DNA from: Bathymodiolus brooksi
Lineage: Eukaryota > Mollusca > Bivalvia > Mytilida > Modiolidae
Assembly: GCA_963680875.1 (NCBI GenBank)
Contig: OY804576.1
Location: 76,141,668 to 76,205,667, forward strand
Direction: 5' to 3'
DNA length: 64,000 nucleotides
Shown here: positions 1 through 10,700 of the stretch, one piece after another
Position numbering within the stretch: position 1 is the first letter of the stretch
Layout: every line of letters starts with the position of its first letter
The notes under the pieces: model-generated
Told to the model about the DNA's origin: nothing
Database searches by the model: none
What the model saw: the letters and a program-made list of their open reading frames with translations, nothing else
Position numbers and translations under genes: made by a program

Positions 1-578
1 ACGCACTTAGCCGAGTTAATATTTCCTTCCACTTCTGTGAATGAACCAACCTCGTCTTTACAAATACATCCCAAAACATTAGACACACGGGTGCCGCCAT
101 TACGACATCCATACTGTCCTAAGCATAGTGTGTTCCACCTTTCTTCTGCTTTTCACCACACATACAAACGTGAGTTTTTCCCTAGTTAACACCACATTTC
201 ATTTGAAATATTATTTTATTCCATTGTTCTTGTAATGCCCAGTGTAGTCTATTTCGACACCATCGTACATGATTTTTTCTATTTTCAACGAAATCGTCAG
301 TTTTTTGCAACAATTCTCTTGTGAAAGCTTCTTTTACAATCCTGTTTTATAAGCCTTATCAATGTACACTCACCTTGCTTGCTCGTAGATCTGGGTCGAC
401 CTGTTCACGGCTTGTTTTCTATATTTTCCCATGGATCAAATCTTTTCAAAAATTTAGACACTGCAGATCGACTAGATCCAATGATCTTTCCGATTTCTGT
501 TTTTCTTAATCCATCCTGATGTAGGCGAAATACCTGTCATTTTTAGTCATGGCTCATCTCTGTTGTTTTTCTAGACAT
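1..578 (-). pseudogene. Decayed Tc1/mariner-like transposase (N-terminal part)
   Basis: Read on the minus strand from an ATG at 578-576, the sequence gives a helix-turn-helix-like stretch (LRKTEIGKIIGSSRSAVSKF), then a TGRPRSTSKQ motif like the GRPR hook of Tc1-family transposases, and further down HVRWCRNRLHW. Several stop codons and frame changes interrupt it, so it is inactive, and it runs off the left edge of the window. Family assignment rests on motif resemblance only; the terminal inverted repeats were not identified with confidence. Confidence 0.6.
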
Positions 579-799
579 GTTGGAAACTCCCTTTTTGTAG
601 CGTTTACGTTTTATGTACGCAAGTGGAAATTACGTCACTAACATGTCATATTTTGGAAATTATGGTATCTAAATTTAGTAATATAATGATAAATATCAAC
701 AAAGTTATAGACAACTGAAGTACATTCTTTTCTGGTGGTGTGACGTCGTGTACACGAAACGTGAAATACTTTTGTCACCTAAGTGTAGTTGGACATTTT

Positions 800-1220
800 T
801 TTCGTACTAGCTGCATAAAGGGAACATGGTTTGTCCGGCTAACTCCTCCTAAAGTGTTAGAGCTACAGCTTTAATATTTTGCAGGATGTTTATACACATA
901 ATGGAGGTGTGCATGTCCACAGGATTTTGATTTTCATCAAATATTCTCAAAATGACAGGTAGTTGGACTTAGTCATTTTGTTCGTCCGTCTGGATATAGA
1001 TACATGGTTTGTCTGGCTATCTCCTCCTACAGTTTTGGAGCTACAGCTTTGATATTTTGTATGATGTTTATACACATAATGGAGGTTGACTTGTTTATAA
1101 TTTCTTATGGTCAGGCGGGGGCATCATTTGTGTCTTACAGACACACTTCATTTTTAAAAAATCACTCCTAACAAAACAACTTTGTCCATAATTATCAAGT
1201 GCGGGGGCATACTTCTTTTC
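800..1220 (+). repeat. Dispersed repeat, GTTTGTCCGGCTATCTCCTCC family (copy 1)
   Basis: Two sub-units of about 150 bp each carry 'ggtttgtccggctaactcct', 'ggagctacagctttaatatt' and 'atacacataatggaggtgtg'. The same text recurs at 2208-2855. It ends with 'gcgggggcatacttcttttc', shared with the second copy. No coding potential is visible. It is a dispersed repeat of unknown class. Confidence 0.75.
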
Positions 1221-1261
1221 TAGTTTAATATATGTATTTTAAATGGGTGATAATATACTCA

Positions 1262-1510
1262 AGGGGCTGTCGTGGTCATCATCGTATGGTAGTTGGATTT
1301 ACAACTACCCGTGAAATCAGTGCCTATTACCACTAACGTTGTGAGTTCGAATCCCACTCATGACAAGGTATGCTTGATACAAGATTATGTGATAAAGTTT
1401 GTCAGTGACTTGGGACAGGTTAGTGGTTTTCTCCTGGTACTTCAGTTTCCGCCACGATATAACTGAAATATTGTTGAAAGTGCGTTAAACACCATAAACC
1501 AAACCAAACC
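1262..1510 (+). mobile_element. SINE family B (full-length copy)
   Basis: The head is 'ggggctgtcgtggtcatcat', followed by a GTAGTTGGATTTACAACTACC-like hairpin and a B-box-like 'gtgagttcgaatccc'. The tail is 'gccacgatataactgaaata', then 'gaaagtgcgttaaacaccat', ending in an A/C-rich simple repeat (aaaccaaacc). A tRNA-derived SINE; many related copies lie in this window on both strands. Confidence 0.8.
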
Positions 1511-1620
1511 TTCATTAGAATATTATGACATCCTTTGTTTAAATAAACATCATGGTCCATGCTGAGTGTTTTGGATTATATCTGTTACAGCATGGTAGGT
1601 AGAGGACTTATTTTTAAATG

Positions 1621-1915
1621 AACCGCATCGGTGATGTAATGGTTAGTGTGCTCGCCTCGAGTGTGGTTTTGAATTTTGAGTAGTAAGGAGAAAGATCAGA
1701 GTAGTTGGCTCGGAATCAGGATAATGTGTCCGAGTGTTGCACCATGTTTACCTGAAACTGTGTTTCAGTGGGCTAGCACTATAAAAAATCAACTTAAACT
1801 TGTTGGTCTAGTACCAAGCGGACATCATTATCATCTCATTGAATATAACTTGTTCTTGTCATGATATGGCTGAAATTGCTCATTTAGCATTAAACAATAA
1901 TTTCTAACTCACTCG
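1621..1915 (+). mobile_element. SINE family A (internally deleted copy)
   Basis: The tRNA-like head 'aaccgcatcggtgatgtaat ggttagtgtgctcgcc' is followed by a truncated body with 'cggaatcaggataatgtgtc' and a tail 'gatatggctgaaattgctc' ending in a ctaactcactc repeat. The B-box segment present in other copies is missing. Confidence 0.7.
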
Positions 1916-1948
1916 ATTTTAAGATTTTATTTTTTTTTACATTTACAG

Positions 1949-2104
1949 AAGAGTGTGGCTGAAATGTTCAGGAGAGAAATCCATTACAAAAACCTGCCAG
2001 CATTGTTTACAAGTTTAAGGAAGAAAAACCAGCCTCTAGATACAATAGAACCACAAAATATGGGAATCACTGACTTATTTAAACCTTCTAATGGAACATC
2101 TTAA
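1949..2104 (+). CDS. Terminal exon of an unidentified gene starting left of the window
   Basis: A long pyrimidine tract and acceptor (ttttttacatttacag, ending 1948) are followed by an open frame of 51 codons and TAA at 2102-2104. An AATAAA signal lies about 20 bp downstream, near 2124. The peptide begins KSVAEMFRREIHYKNLPALF and ends GITDLFKPSNGTS. I do not recognise the family. The C-terminal ITDLFKP resembles a weak PCNA-interacting (PIP) box, which would suit a DNA-replication or repair protein, but this is speculation from eight residues. The exon is assumed to start in phase 0; the preceding exon is not visible in this window and must lie to the left. Confidence 0.6.
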   Translation, partial: KSVAEMFRREIHYKNLPALFTSLRKKNQPLDTIEPQNMGITDLFKPSNGTS

Positions 2105-2119
2105 CTTGTTGACTGTGAT

Positions 2120-2132
2120 ATAAGAATAAAAT
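2120..2132 (+). terminator. Poly(A) signal of the upstream gene
   Basis: AATAAA lies about 20 bp after the TAA of the terminal exon at 1949-2104, consistent with a short 3' UTR. Confidence 0.5.
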
Positions 2133-2207
2133 CATACCAGTTATCGGTGAAACTAAAATGTTTATACATGTAGTTTGTTATACATGTATATGGATTCCTT
2201 ACTTCAT

Positions 2208-2855
2208 TTTGATGCCCCTGCGACGAAGAGTCGGGGTACATATTAATTTACCCCCTGTCCATTCGTTCGTCTGTCCGTTCGGATGTAGATACATGGTTTG
2301 TCCGGCTATCTCCTCCTACAGTTTTGGAGCTACAGCTTTAATATTTTTTAGGATGTTTATACACATAATGGAGGTGTGCATGTCCACGGGATTTTGATTT
2401 TCTTCAAATATTCTCAAAATGACAGATAGTTGGACTTAGTCATTTTTTTCATACTAGCTGCATAAAGGGAACATGGTTTGTCCGGCTATCTCCTCCTACA
2501 GTTTTAGAGCTACAGCTTTAATATTTTGCAGGATGTTTATACACATAATGGAGGTGTGCATGTCCACAGGATTTTGATTTTCATCAAATATTCTCAAAAT
2601 GACAGGTAGTTGGACTTAGTCATTTTGTTCATCCGTCCGGATATAGATATATGGTTTGTCCGGCTATCTCCTCCTACAGTTTTGGAGCTACAGCTTTAAT
2701 ATTTTGTAGGATGTTTATACACATAATGGAGGTGTGCATGTCCACAGGATTTTGATGGTCTTACAGACACACTTCATTTTTAAAAAATCACTCCTAACAA
2801 AACAACTTTGTCCATAATTATCAAGTGCAGGGGCATACTTCTTTTCTAGTTCTGT
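2208..2855 (+). repeat. Dispersed repeat, GTTTGTCCGGCTATCTCCTCC family (copy 2)
   Basis: It opens with 'gatgcccctgcgacgaagag' and a gtcc-rich stretch (gtctgtccgttcgg), then holds three tandem sub-units of about 175 bp sharing 'ctcctacagttttggagcta' and 'caaaatgacagatagttgga'. It closes with 'gcaggggcatacttcttttc', as does the copy at 800-1220. I associate this repeat type with bivalve genomes; that is recollection, not a search. Confidence 0.75.
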
Positions 2856-3360
2856 TTAAAGATGTACAATATTCAATAAAACAACAATTTCACATTTATT
2901 TCCAGATTAAGTCAGATGTAAGATGGGTCATTTCAATTGAATAATGAAAGTGGCACCATTAAATCCTTAGAATTGATAACTGTGTTTTGATATGAAATAA
3001 ACGAGAGAAAACAACATATTTTAATTGTGTTATCTTTCAAAATGAAACATATTTTAGCTCATCTGAACAAAGATCATTTGAGAGGTTTGTTAAGAGTACT
3101 TAGCATCTGTCCTTCATTGTTTGGATCCACAAAAAAAAAAATCTTCCCTGAAATCACAGATTCAATTTGTCGATAATCAAACTTAGTCGATTTGAAATTT
3201 TAGTGGTCCCTTTTCAAATATATATCCTACAACCATTAAAGATGGCTGACATTACTTAAAATAGAAGTATCTTTAAAATGACCAAAACTTCTACATTTTA
3301 AGCTCAAATACAAACTAGTATGACAATTTTTAACATTAATGAAAATAATCTATTATTGAA
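2856..3360. other. Anonymous AT-rich DNA
   Basis: No open frame, splice-bounded exon or repeat was recognised here. Confidence 0.5.
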
Positions 3361-3361
3361 A

Positions 3362-3612
3362 AGGGCTGTTGTGGTCTTCATTGTATGGTAGTTGGATTTA
3401 CAACTACCTGTGCAATCGGTGCCTATCACCACTAAAGTTGTGAGTTAGCAAGGTGTACTTGATACAACATTATGTGATAAAGTTTGTCAGTGACTTGCGG
3501 CAGGTCAGTGGTTTTCTCCGGGTATTCCGGTTCCTCCACTAATAAAACTCACCGCCACAATATAACTGAAATATTGTTGAAAGTGGCATTAAACACCATA
3601 AACCATAACCCA
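3362..3612 (+). mobile_element. SINE family B
   Basis: Head 'gggctgttgtggtcttcatt', 'gtagttggatttacaactac', then 'gtttgtcagtgacttgcggc', tail 'gccacaatataactgaaata' and 'ggcattaaacaccataaacc'. The B-box region is partly deleted. Confidence 0.75.
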
Positions 3613-3867
3613 TCTATTGTTGAAAACATTTATATTAAATTCTTCTGCTAAAATTAGGTAAAATTATACCAAACCTGGCAGGTTTCAATGTCACCCTTTC
3701 AAAATTTTGTGTGACAGTCATGTCTTACTGCTATGTTCATCATTGAAAATGGCTTTTCACACTACAAACCATATTAGCCAATTTAAGCCCAACTGAAAGC
3801 CACGATAGAACACCTGGGGGAGGGACTCTAATTAAACAATAGAACTTGGCCATCCATGTTCTTTCTT

Positions 3868-4060
3868 ATTACCAAAGTTGTGAATTCGAATCCAAACCAG
3901 GCGGGATGTACACGATGCAACATTATGTGATAAAGTTAGTGACTTGTGGCAGGTGGGTGGTTTTCTCCGGGTACTCCAGTTTCCTCCACCAGTTAATCTG
4001 ACTGCCACGATATAACTTAGATATTGTTGAAAGTGGCATTAAACACCATAATCCTAACCC
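3868..4060 (+). mobile_element. SINE family B, 5'-truncated
   Basis: Begins at the B-box region (gttgtgaattcgaatcc) and runs to the tail 'cgatataacttagatattgt' and 'gtggcattaaacaccataat'. The head hairpin is absent. Confidence 0.7.
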
Positions 4061-4269
4061 TTCTTTCTTATTAAATTTGTATACAGCTCCATTTAAATCG
4101 TGTAATTTGTGACTCGTCGGAGATATGTCAAATAAGAGATTTGTATGACTTTCTATGAAAAAAAAAAGTTATTTAATTCATTATGCATAAATTTCCATGA
4201 TTTTGTTAATTAACAATGATCATACATTACATAAAATAGAAGTTGCTCATATTATTTAGGGTCTAGCTA

Positions 4270-4432
4270 GCTATATTATTCTATTAGTGTCTTCTCTTGA
4301 GGGAACTGTTCTCCTATAGTGTTGTCTGGTAAGGTATAGTGCCTGAGCTAACGGTGAGGGCATTATACCTCACCAGGCAACATTATAGGAAAACTGTTCA
4401 CGAGGGAGAAGACACTAATATTTATAGTACAT
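4270..4432. mobile_element. Foldback (near-perfect hairpin) element
   Basis: The left arm, about 4270-4343 (ctattagtgtcttctcttga...), is the reverse complement of the right arm, about 4358-4432 (...gagggagaagacactaatat), around a short loop. Such long palindromes of about 160 bp are typical of MITE or foldback elements. Four more unrelated hairpins of similar size occur in the window. Confidence 0.7.
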
Positions 4433-5600
4433 AACATCTCATCTGGAGATAAAAAGAAAAAAATAGGGAAATTCGTTTATATTGCCAAACCTCGCCATGT
4501 TGACAGCAAAACAATAAACAGACTACAACGCCGTCTATTTCTTTTTATTTCTTTATTGTCTTATTCTGCCTGTTAACATATATCACCTTGGCTTGTCAAG
4601 TGATTGAATTACAATATTGAAGTAACGTAAAAATATAATTTCATTTACAATTAACATTATTTTTAATATCCCAATAAAATAGATTCTGTACCACATTTTT
4701 TTTTATTCACATCAATATATCAACAATACAACCTGTATAAAAAAGAGATCGAACTACCATGAAAAAATCGTGCGTCGGTTATTTTACCTTTTACAATAAA
4801 AGTGGGTTACATTGTGATTTGTAAAAAGGATTTTTTCCCCAATATGATAGATAAATTATTTAATTCAATTTTAGAATAACAGAATTTATTTCATTATCAA
4901 TGTAAGGAGTCGTCTACATTTTATTTTAACAGATTTAAATCTTGCCAAAAACATATAAAAATAATGCGGGAAAATCTATGCCACAGGTATAGTCCCCGCG
5001 TGAAATCGTTTGAACCTGGTATATAGTTCCCGTCGCTAGGTATAATCACCCATTGTCAAGTGTACTGTTCAAATATAGTTAACACTAATCATCCAATCAA
5101 AATAAAGCATTTTCATATGTTATGTACTATATATATGTAGATTTTCAGCATTGTTGTTTTGTCTGCTATGGATTGGTGGAAGGCAATACAATCATATAGG
5201 AAACCTGATGACCAGTTATAAGTTAACAGACCTTGGTATCATTTACACACGTTTCATATGTTATTTTTCATCATTCTTGCAAGACAACTTCCAATAATAT
5301 TTTATTAAATTTATCAGTCATGTTTAATGATATAGGAAACTGGAAAAGGACACTGACTAACAAACCATTTATCACTTAAGGTTGTATCAAGTACACCTTA
5401 CTGCATGTGGGAGGCAAGCTCAAAAATCTTGGTGAACTACCATACAATCACAGTTACAAAGATTCATCCCAACTGTAATCATAAAATTGTAGGAGTATAG
5501 AAAACAAAGGAATTTACCAAAATGTTTTTTTTTAACTATTGTAAATTTTAATTGATTAAATTTGATATTAACCTAACCTATTACAGATTTAATAAGAATG
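4433..5600. other. Anonymous AT-rich DNA
   Basis: No exon or known repeat was recognised. Homopolymer A/T runs are frequent. Confidence 0.45.
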
Positions 5601-5617
5601 GATCCAAGTGAATATGA

Positions 5618-5870
5618 TGGTTGGTTTGATTTATGGTGTTTATTGCCACTTTCAACAGTATTTCAGTTATATCGTGGTGGTCAGTGTTATTGGTGGAGAA
5701 AACCACTGACCTGTCGCAAGTCACTGACAAACTTTATCACAAATGTTGTATCGAGTACACCTCGCCATGAACAGGGTTCGAACTCACAATGTTAGTGGTG
5801 ATAGGAACTGATTGTACAGGTAGTTGTAAATCCAACTACCATACGATCACTGCCACGATGGTCCCCATAG
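5618..5870 (-). mobile_element. SINE family B
   Basis: Minus-strand copy: on the + strand the tail complement 'atggtgtttattgccacttt' and 'caacagtatttcagttatat' comes first and the head complement 'aaatccaactaccatacgat' last. Nearly full length. The small open frame at 5598-5795 is this SINE and is not a gene. Confidence 0.8.
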
Positions 5871-7540
5871 TTATGTGAATATGAAGGGAACTGCATCTGA
5901 AACTTTCATAAACATGAAGTTAGGGAACAGCTCTTTCTTACCTGTTTTTTTCTCAAAGTCACTGGGGGTTTCAGTTGTAAACACTAGTAAAACCTCAAGA
6001 TGACTGTCTGATGACCTGTAGTCTGTAGATAAGTGGTACATGTACCGGGATACTCTTCAGAGGTATAGGAATGAACCAGAAAGTGGGGGAAAGCTTTAGA
6101 GGTGGATCTTAAAGTGGGCTGCAAGCTTTTGAAATGGACTGATAAGTGGGTGGCAAGGTTCAGGAAATGACTGGAATGTGAGGGACAAGCTTCTTGAAAG
6201 GACAGAAAGGTGTGGGTGTAAACTTCCAAAATCATTCATTTGTAGCCTTACATCTTGCGATTTACTACACATTTTCTGCTGCTTCTATGCTAAAATTTCA
6301 GTTGTTCCTAATTTTTTTTTGTTAAAAAAGGACGGTGGCAACCCCCCCCCCCCCCTTTTAAGTATAGTCCAACCAAAACCTTAGTATGATTTGAAGAACA
6401 GTTTTATCTTGTGCAAGTTTGTATATCCAATGTACAATCTGAAATGTAAGTTGTAGATAAATGTCAGCAGATAATCAATGTTGGATCAAGAATGAATGTG
6501 CCTTTATATACAATAGACAGGCAATAAAAAAGGATTGCCTTGAAACCCTTAGATGGATGAATCTTTAGAAATGCATGGCTGTTTGCTCCCTAAAGAAGAT
6601 ATTAGGAAGACAGACTTTGCCTTTTCTATCAAATTGAAATATAATGAGTTTTTAAACAATCTGTCAGATGTATTTATTTAATAAACATCTTTTGAATTGA
6701 CAACATGGATATCTCAGGCCTTTCAATAAGGGGTGGTACCAGGTACTTTTACCCACTTAAAAATGGTAATTGTTACCTCCTAATTTCAAAGAGTGTTGCA
6801 TAAGATATTCATGCAAAATGTTCAATTTTTAAGAAAAGGTACCGCCTGTAAATAGTGAAGTACTGACACACTTGAAAAATATTGGAAATCTATGATATTT
6901 GTGGATGAAGATCACTCTCTCATTCAAGTAGAAGTAGATGGTCTTTAACAATTTCCATGCATGGTCAAAAAATTAAATGTTTCAACTAAGCTGAGCTAAA
7001 TATTCTTAGCAAATCATTAATTTGTATTTGAAGGATTTGTTATTCAGAGAGATTTTATTTTCATTAAAAATTGACATCCATATCAATAGATAAACTTACA
7101 AAGTACGTTGGAGATTATTATTGGTAAAAATAGTATTTGGTTATTGGTTGTATTTCATTATTGACTGATTGCATACATGTACTTGTCACTTGTGTCGGTT
7201 CACTGACAAAGATTATATGATTATTTTTAAATATAGTGTACAATAAATATATATATAGATATAAAATATAACTAAAATCGGAAAAAAGATGGCTAGAAAT
7301 TTCTATTTTTAGATTCTATTTTTATACATATTACGACATAATTATGTAAATTCCACAATACACAACTCACAAGTTCCCCGGATGATGATATGAATTGTCA
7401 GGATTAATAACCTTTGTTCAAAATGTAAAAAAAAATATTTGTTCGCGTTAAAAATCTGTTTTATATGAACATTCCATTCTGATGGACAACAGACATTTAC
7501 CAGACAGACAATACATTGGTTTTTAGATCTAATCACTACT
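5871..7540. other. Intergenic DNA upstream of Rel
   Basis: No gene recognised. A poly-C tract lies at about 6341-6355. Short open frames at 5984-6384 and 7342-7536 show no domain or codon signature. Confidence 0.45.
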
Positions 7541-7549
7541 CTTTATTTC

Positions 7550-7597
7550 GGAAAACCCCATGTGTACCTTGCAAGGGAAATACCCGTTGAAAATTCC
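7550..7597. promoter_or_regulatory. Cluster of three kappaB-like sites upstream of Rel exon 1
   Basis: GGAAAACCCC at 7550-7559 is, on the minus strand, GGGGTTTTCC, a full match to the kappaB consensus GGGRNNYYCC. GGGAAATACC at 7575-7584 matches except at one base, and TGAAAATTCC at 7588-7597 matches partially. They lie about 140-190 bp before the Rel start codon, in the probable promoter or 5' UTR. NF-kappaB genes are often autoregulated, so feedback control is plausible, but the transcription start is not known. Confidence 0.45.
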
Positions 7598-7739
7598 AAT
7601 ATCTGAAAATTATAACGAAACCGAAACTTGTGGATTGAGAGGTCTACATTTTAATAGACGAGAAACGTTTCAGGATTAAAGTCACGTGTAAATATCTACT
7701 TCGTACAAAAGGAGTTGTTGTTGTTGACAAGCCACAATT

Positions 7740-7742
7740 ATG
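7740..7742 (+). CDS. Rel: Rel exon 1: start codon only
   Basis: The ATG is immediately followed by a GTAAGG donor, so coding exon 1 contributes only the initiator Met and the rest of the exon is 5' UTR. This start is chosen because exon 2 read from its own internal ATG hits a stop after eight codons, whereas joining ATG to exon 2 gives [11 protein letters not shown] in the frame that continues through all later exons. Confidence 0.7.
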
Positions 7743-10700
7743 GTAAGGATTTTCAACTTGTAATTTGCATTGAGGATTCACAAATATTTCCTTGAATTGA
7801 AATGGAGGTCAATCATATTATCGTATATTTTCGAGAAAATGAAATATTGATGATCAGTACATTCATGTTTGTTTTTGAAAAAAATGTTCTTTGAGGGATC
7901 TATGTTTTCAATATATTTAAATTTTAATTAATCCGTGTTTTGTTCAATTGCTCAAAACAAAAATGTTAAGGAAAATTGTGAGTGGTTTTTCCAATTCTTT
8001 TTGACCTGAAAAAATTGGTTGGATCCCCCATATAACAAAAAAAAATTGAATTATCTTATTATAAAAATAAGATTTATTTCATCAGTGAATACTTCAAAAC
8101 AATGAACATTTAATTATCTTCTGAAATCAATTTACAATTGACACAAATCAAATTTATTTACAATGCACACATATACATCATACACATATGTGAATGATTA
8201 TAGATACAGTCATTGAAGGAAATTTTAAGATTGTAATTTACAATCATTGACATCAGAGAAAATAAAAAAAATCAGTAGTCCTAAACTGTAAAAATGAAGT
8301 GATTGATATGGTCATCATGTGTATATATTTGTTTGTCGTCATTTTGATGAACTGGGATAAAAAAAAAAATTCAGAGGCACTTCCATATTTCTGTAAGAAA
8401 GACTTTTTGTCTTCCTAAAATGATATATTTCCTTGTTTGTCTTTCCTGATTTAGTGCCCTTTGTATACATTTTGTGTATATTTTATGATTATTCAGGTGC
8501 TAGACAGGAATAATTAATGTCACATTCCCGGGTTCAGATTTATATACCCTGAATATTGTTTAAATATATATATAGAGTGGTTATGGTGTTTTACTCCACT
8601 TTCGACAATATTTCAGTTATATCATGGAGGTCAGTTTTATTGGAACCGCATCTGTTGCATAATGGTTAGCGTACTTGCCTCCAGTGCGGTAGATCGTGGG
8701 TTTGAGCCCCAGTCAGGTCAAAGCAAAGACTTTAAAATTGGTATTTGTTGCTTCTCCGCTAAGCACGCAGCATTAAGGAGAAAGAGCAAAGACTGGTTGG
8801 CTCGGAATCGGAATAATGTGTCCGAGTGAAGTGACATGTCTATACCCGAGGACTGTTGTTTCAGTTCAGCTAGCACTATAAAAATCCAACTAAGCGTGTT
8901 GGTCTAGTACAATGCCGCGCCTCATCATCATCTCATTGAAAATTAACTTGTTCTCTGTATGATATAGCTGAAAAATTGCTGAGTTGGCATTAAACAACAA
9001 TCACTCACTCACTCACATTACTATCATCATATTACTTTTTCACTAAAAATGTCATGTCAGCAGGAACTGTTAAGAAATCAGTAATTAAGTTCCTTTCATA
9101 ATGATATGACCTAGTTTTTATTATGTGACTACTTTTCAAGACTGTGAATATATTATTATATATAATATATATACATTGTACACTACAAGTAATGAGAAAA
9201 CATGAATACAATATATCTAAATTAAAAAAGAAAAAAAATCTAATATGACATATTTCTTGTTTTCAGGATGGTGAGGAATTGTTCAGAGGATTAGGTAAGT
9301 TCATGTTGATTGATTGTTGTTTAAGGTCAAGTGAGCTGTATTTCATTGTTTATGGTCAAGTGAGCTGTATTTCATTGTTTAAGGTCAAGTGAGTAGTATT
9401 TGATTGTTGTTTATGGTCAAGTGAGCTGTATTTCATTGTTTATGGTCAAGTGAGCAGTATTTCATTGTTGTTTAAGGTCAAGTGAGCAGTATTTCATTGT
9501 TGTTTAAGGTCAAGTGAGCTGTATTTCATTGTTGTTTAAAGTCAAGTGAGCTGTATTTCATTGTTTATGGTCAAGTGAGCAGTATTTCATTGTTGTTTAA
9601 GGTCAAGTGAGCAGTATTTCATTGTTGTTTATGGACAAGTGAGTAGTATTTCATTGTTGTTTAAGGTCAAGTGAGCAGTATGTTGTTTAAGGACAAGTGA
9701 GCAGTATTTCATTGTTGTTCAAGGTCAAGTGAGCTGTATTTCATTGTTGTTTATGGTCAAGTGAGCAGTATTTCATTGTTGTCAAGTGAGCACTGAGCAG
9801 CACTAAGATATAAATTACTATAGTGTTACTTTTGTAATAAATCTTTGTATACAGTATGTGGCCAAAAGTATTGCCACATGTAAAAAAAAAATCCCTATAT
9901 AATCAACCAAAACCATATTTTTTCAACAAATTATTGTGAAGTCATTTCTGGATAGATTTTAACAAATTTTACACGAAAACATTCCGAATTGTTTATATTT
10001 TGATTGTTTATTTGCTCATTATGTTTATATGAGTGGTTTTTATTTGTACATAATTTAAACAGGATTGTTAATATTTAGGATTTATTTTTAGTTGAAATAT
10101 ATAGGAAAATCAGTAATTTTTTATTTGTTATGTTCATTTTTTTGTAAAGTGAATTAGATAAATCTGTCCCTATGATATTTTAAACAAAAGAAAAATGGCA
10201 AGGGAAAGATTTTTTTTTTAAATCCTTCAGTGCTTTAACTATTCATTACAGTTTTTGATTACCATATTTTCACTAAGCATATTAATTTGTTTTCATTAAA
10301 TATAGAAAAGTTTGTCAGTTGTTTTCCCGGGGTACCCTGGTTTCCTCCATCAATAAAACTGACCACCACAATATAGCTGAAATATTGTTGAAAGTGGCGT
10401 TAAACACCATAAACCTAAACATAGACTTGATTTACTCAAATATTATATACATCTAACTTACTATTAAGTTCAATTTGGCATGTTTATGAAAGCCATCTTT
10501 TTGTCCCCTTTTTAAAAAATCTGAAGTCTTTAAGTATTTTATTGCAAGTTTTTTTTACTTTTTTCATGTTTTCAGCCTTTAATTTAACAAAAATTGTGTT
10601 ATAGGGTCATCAGTACCTTCAGTGAATTTGAACCAGTTAATAAAACATCATGGATTGGATCATTGGCCAGGTTAGTACCAGTACCATCAGCGTCATATTT

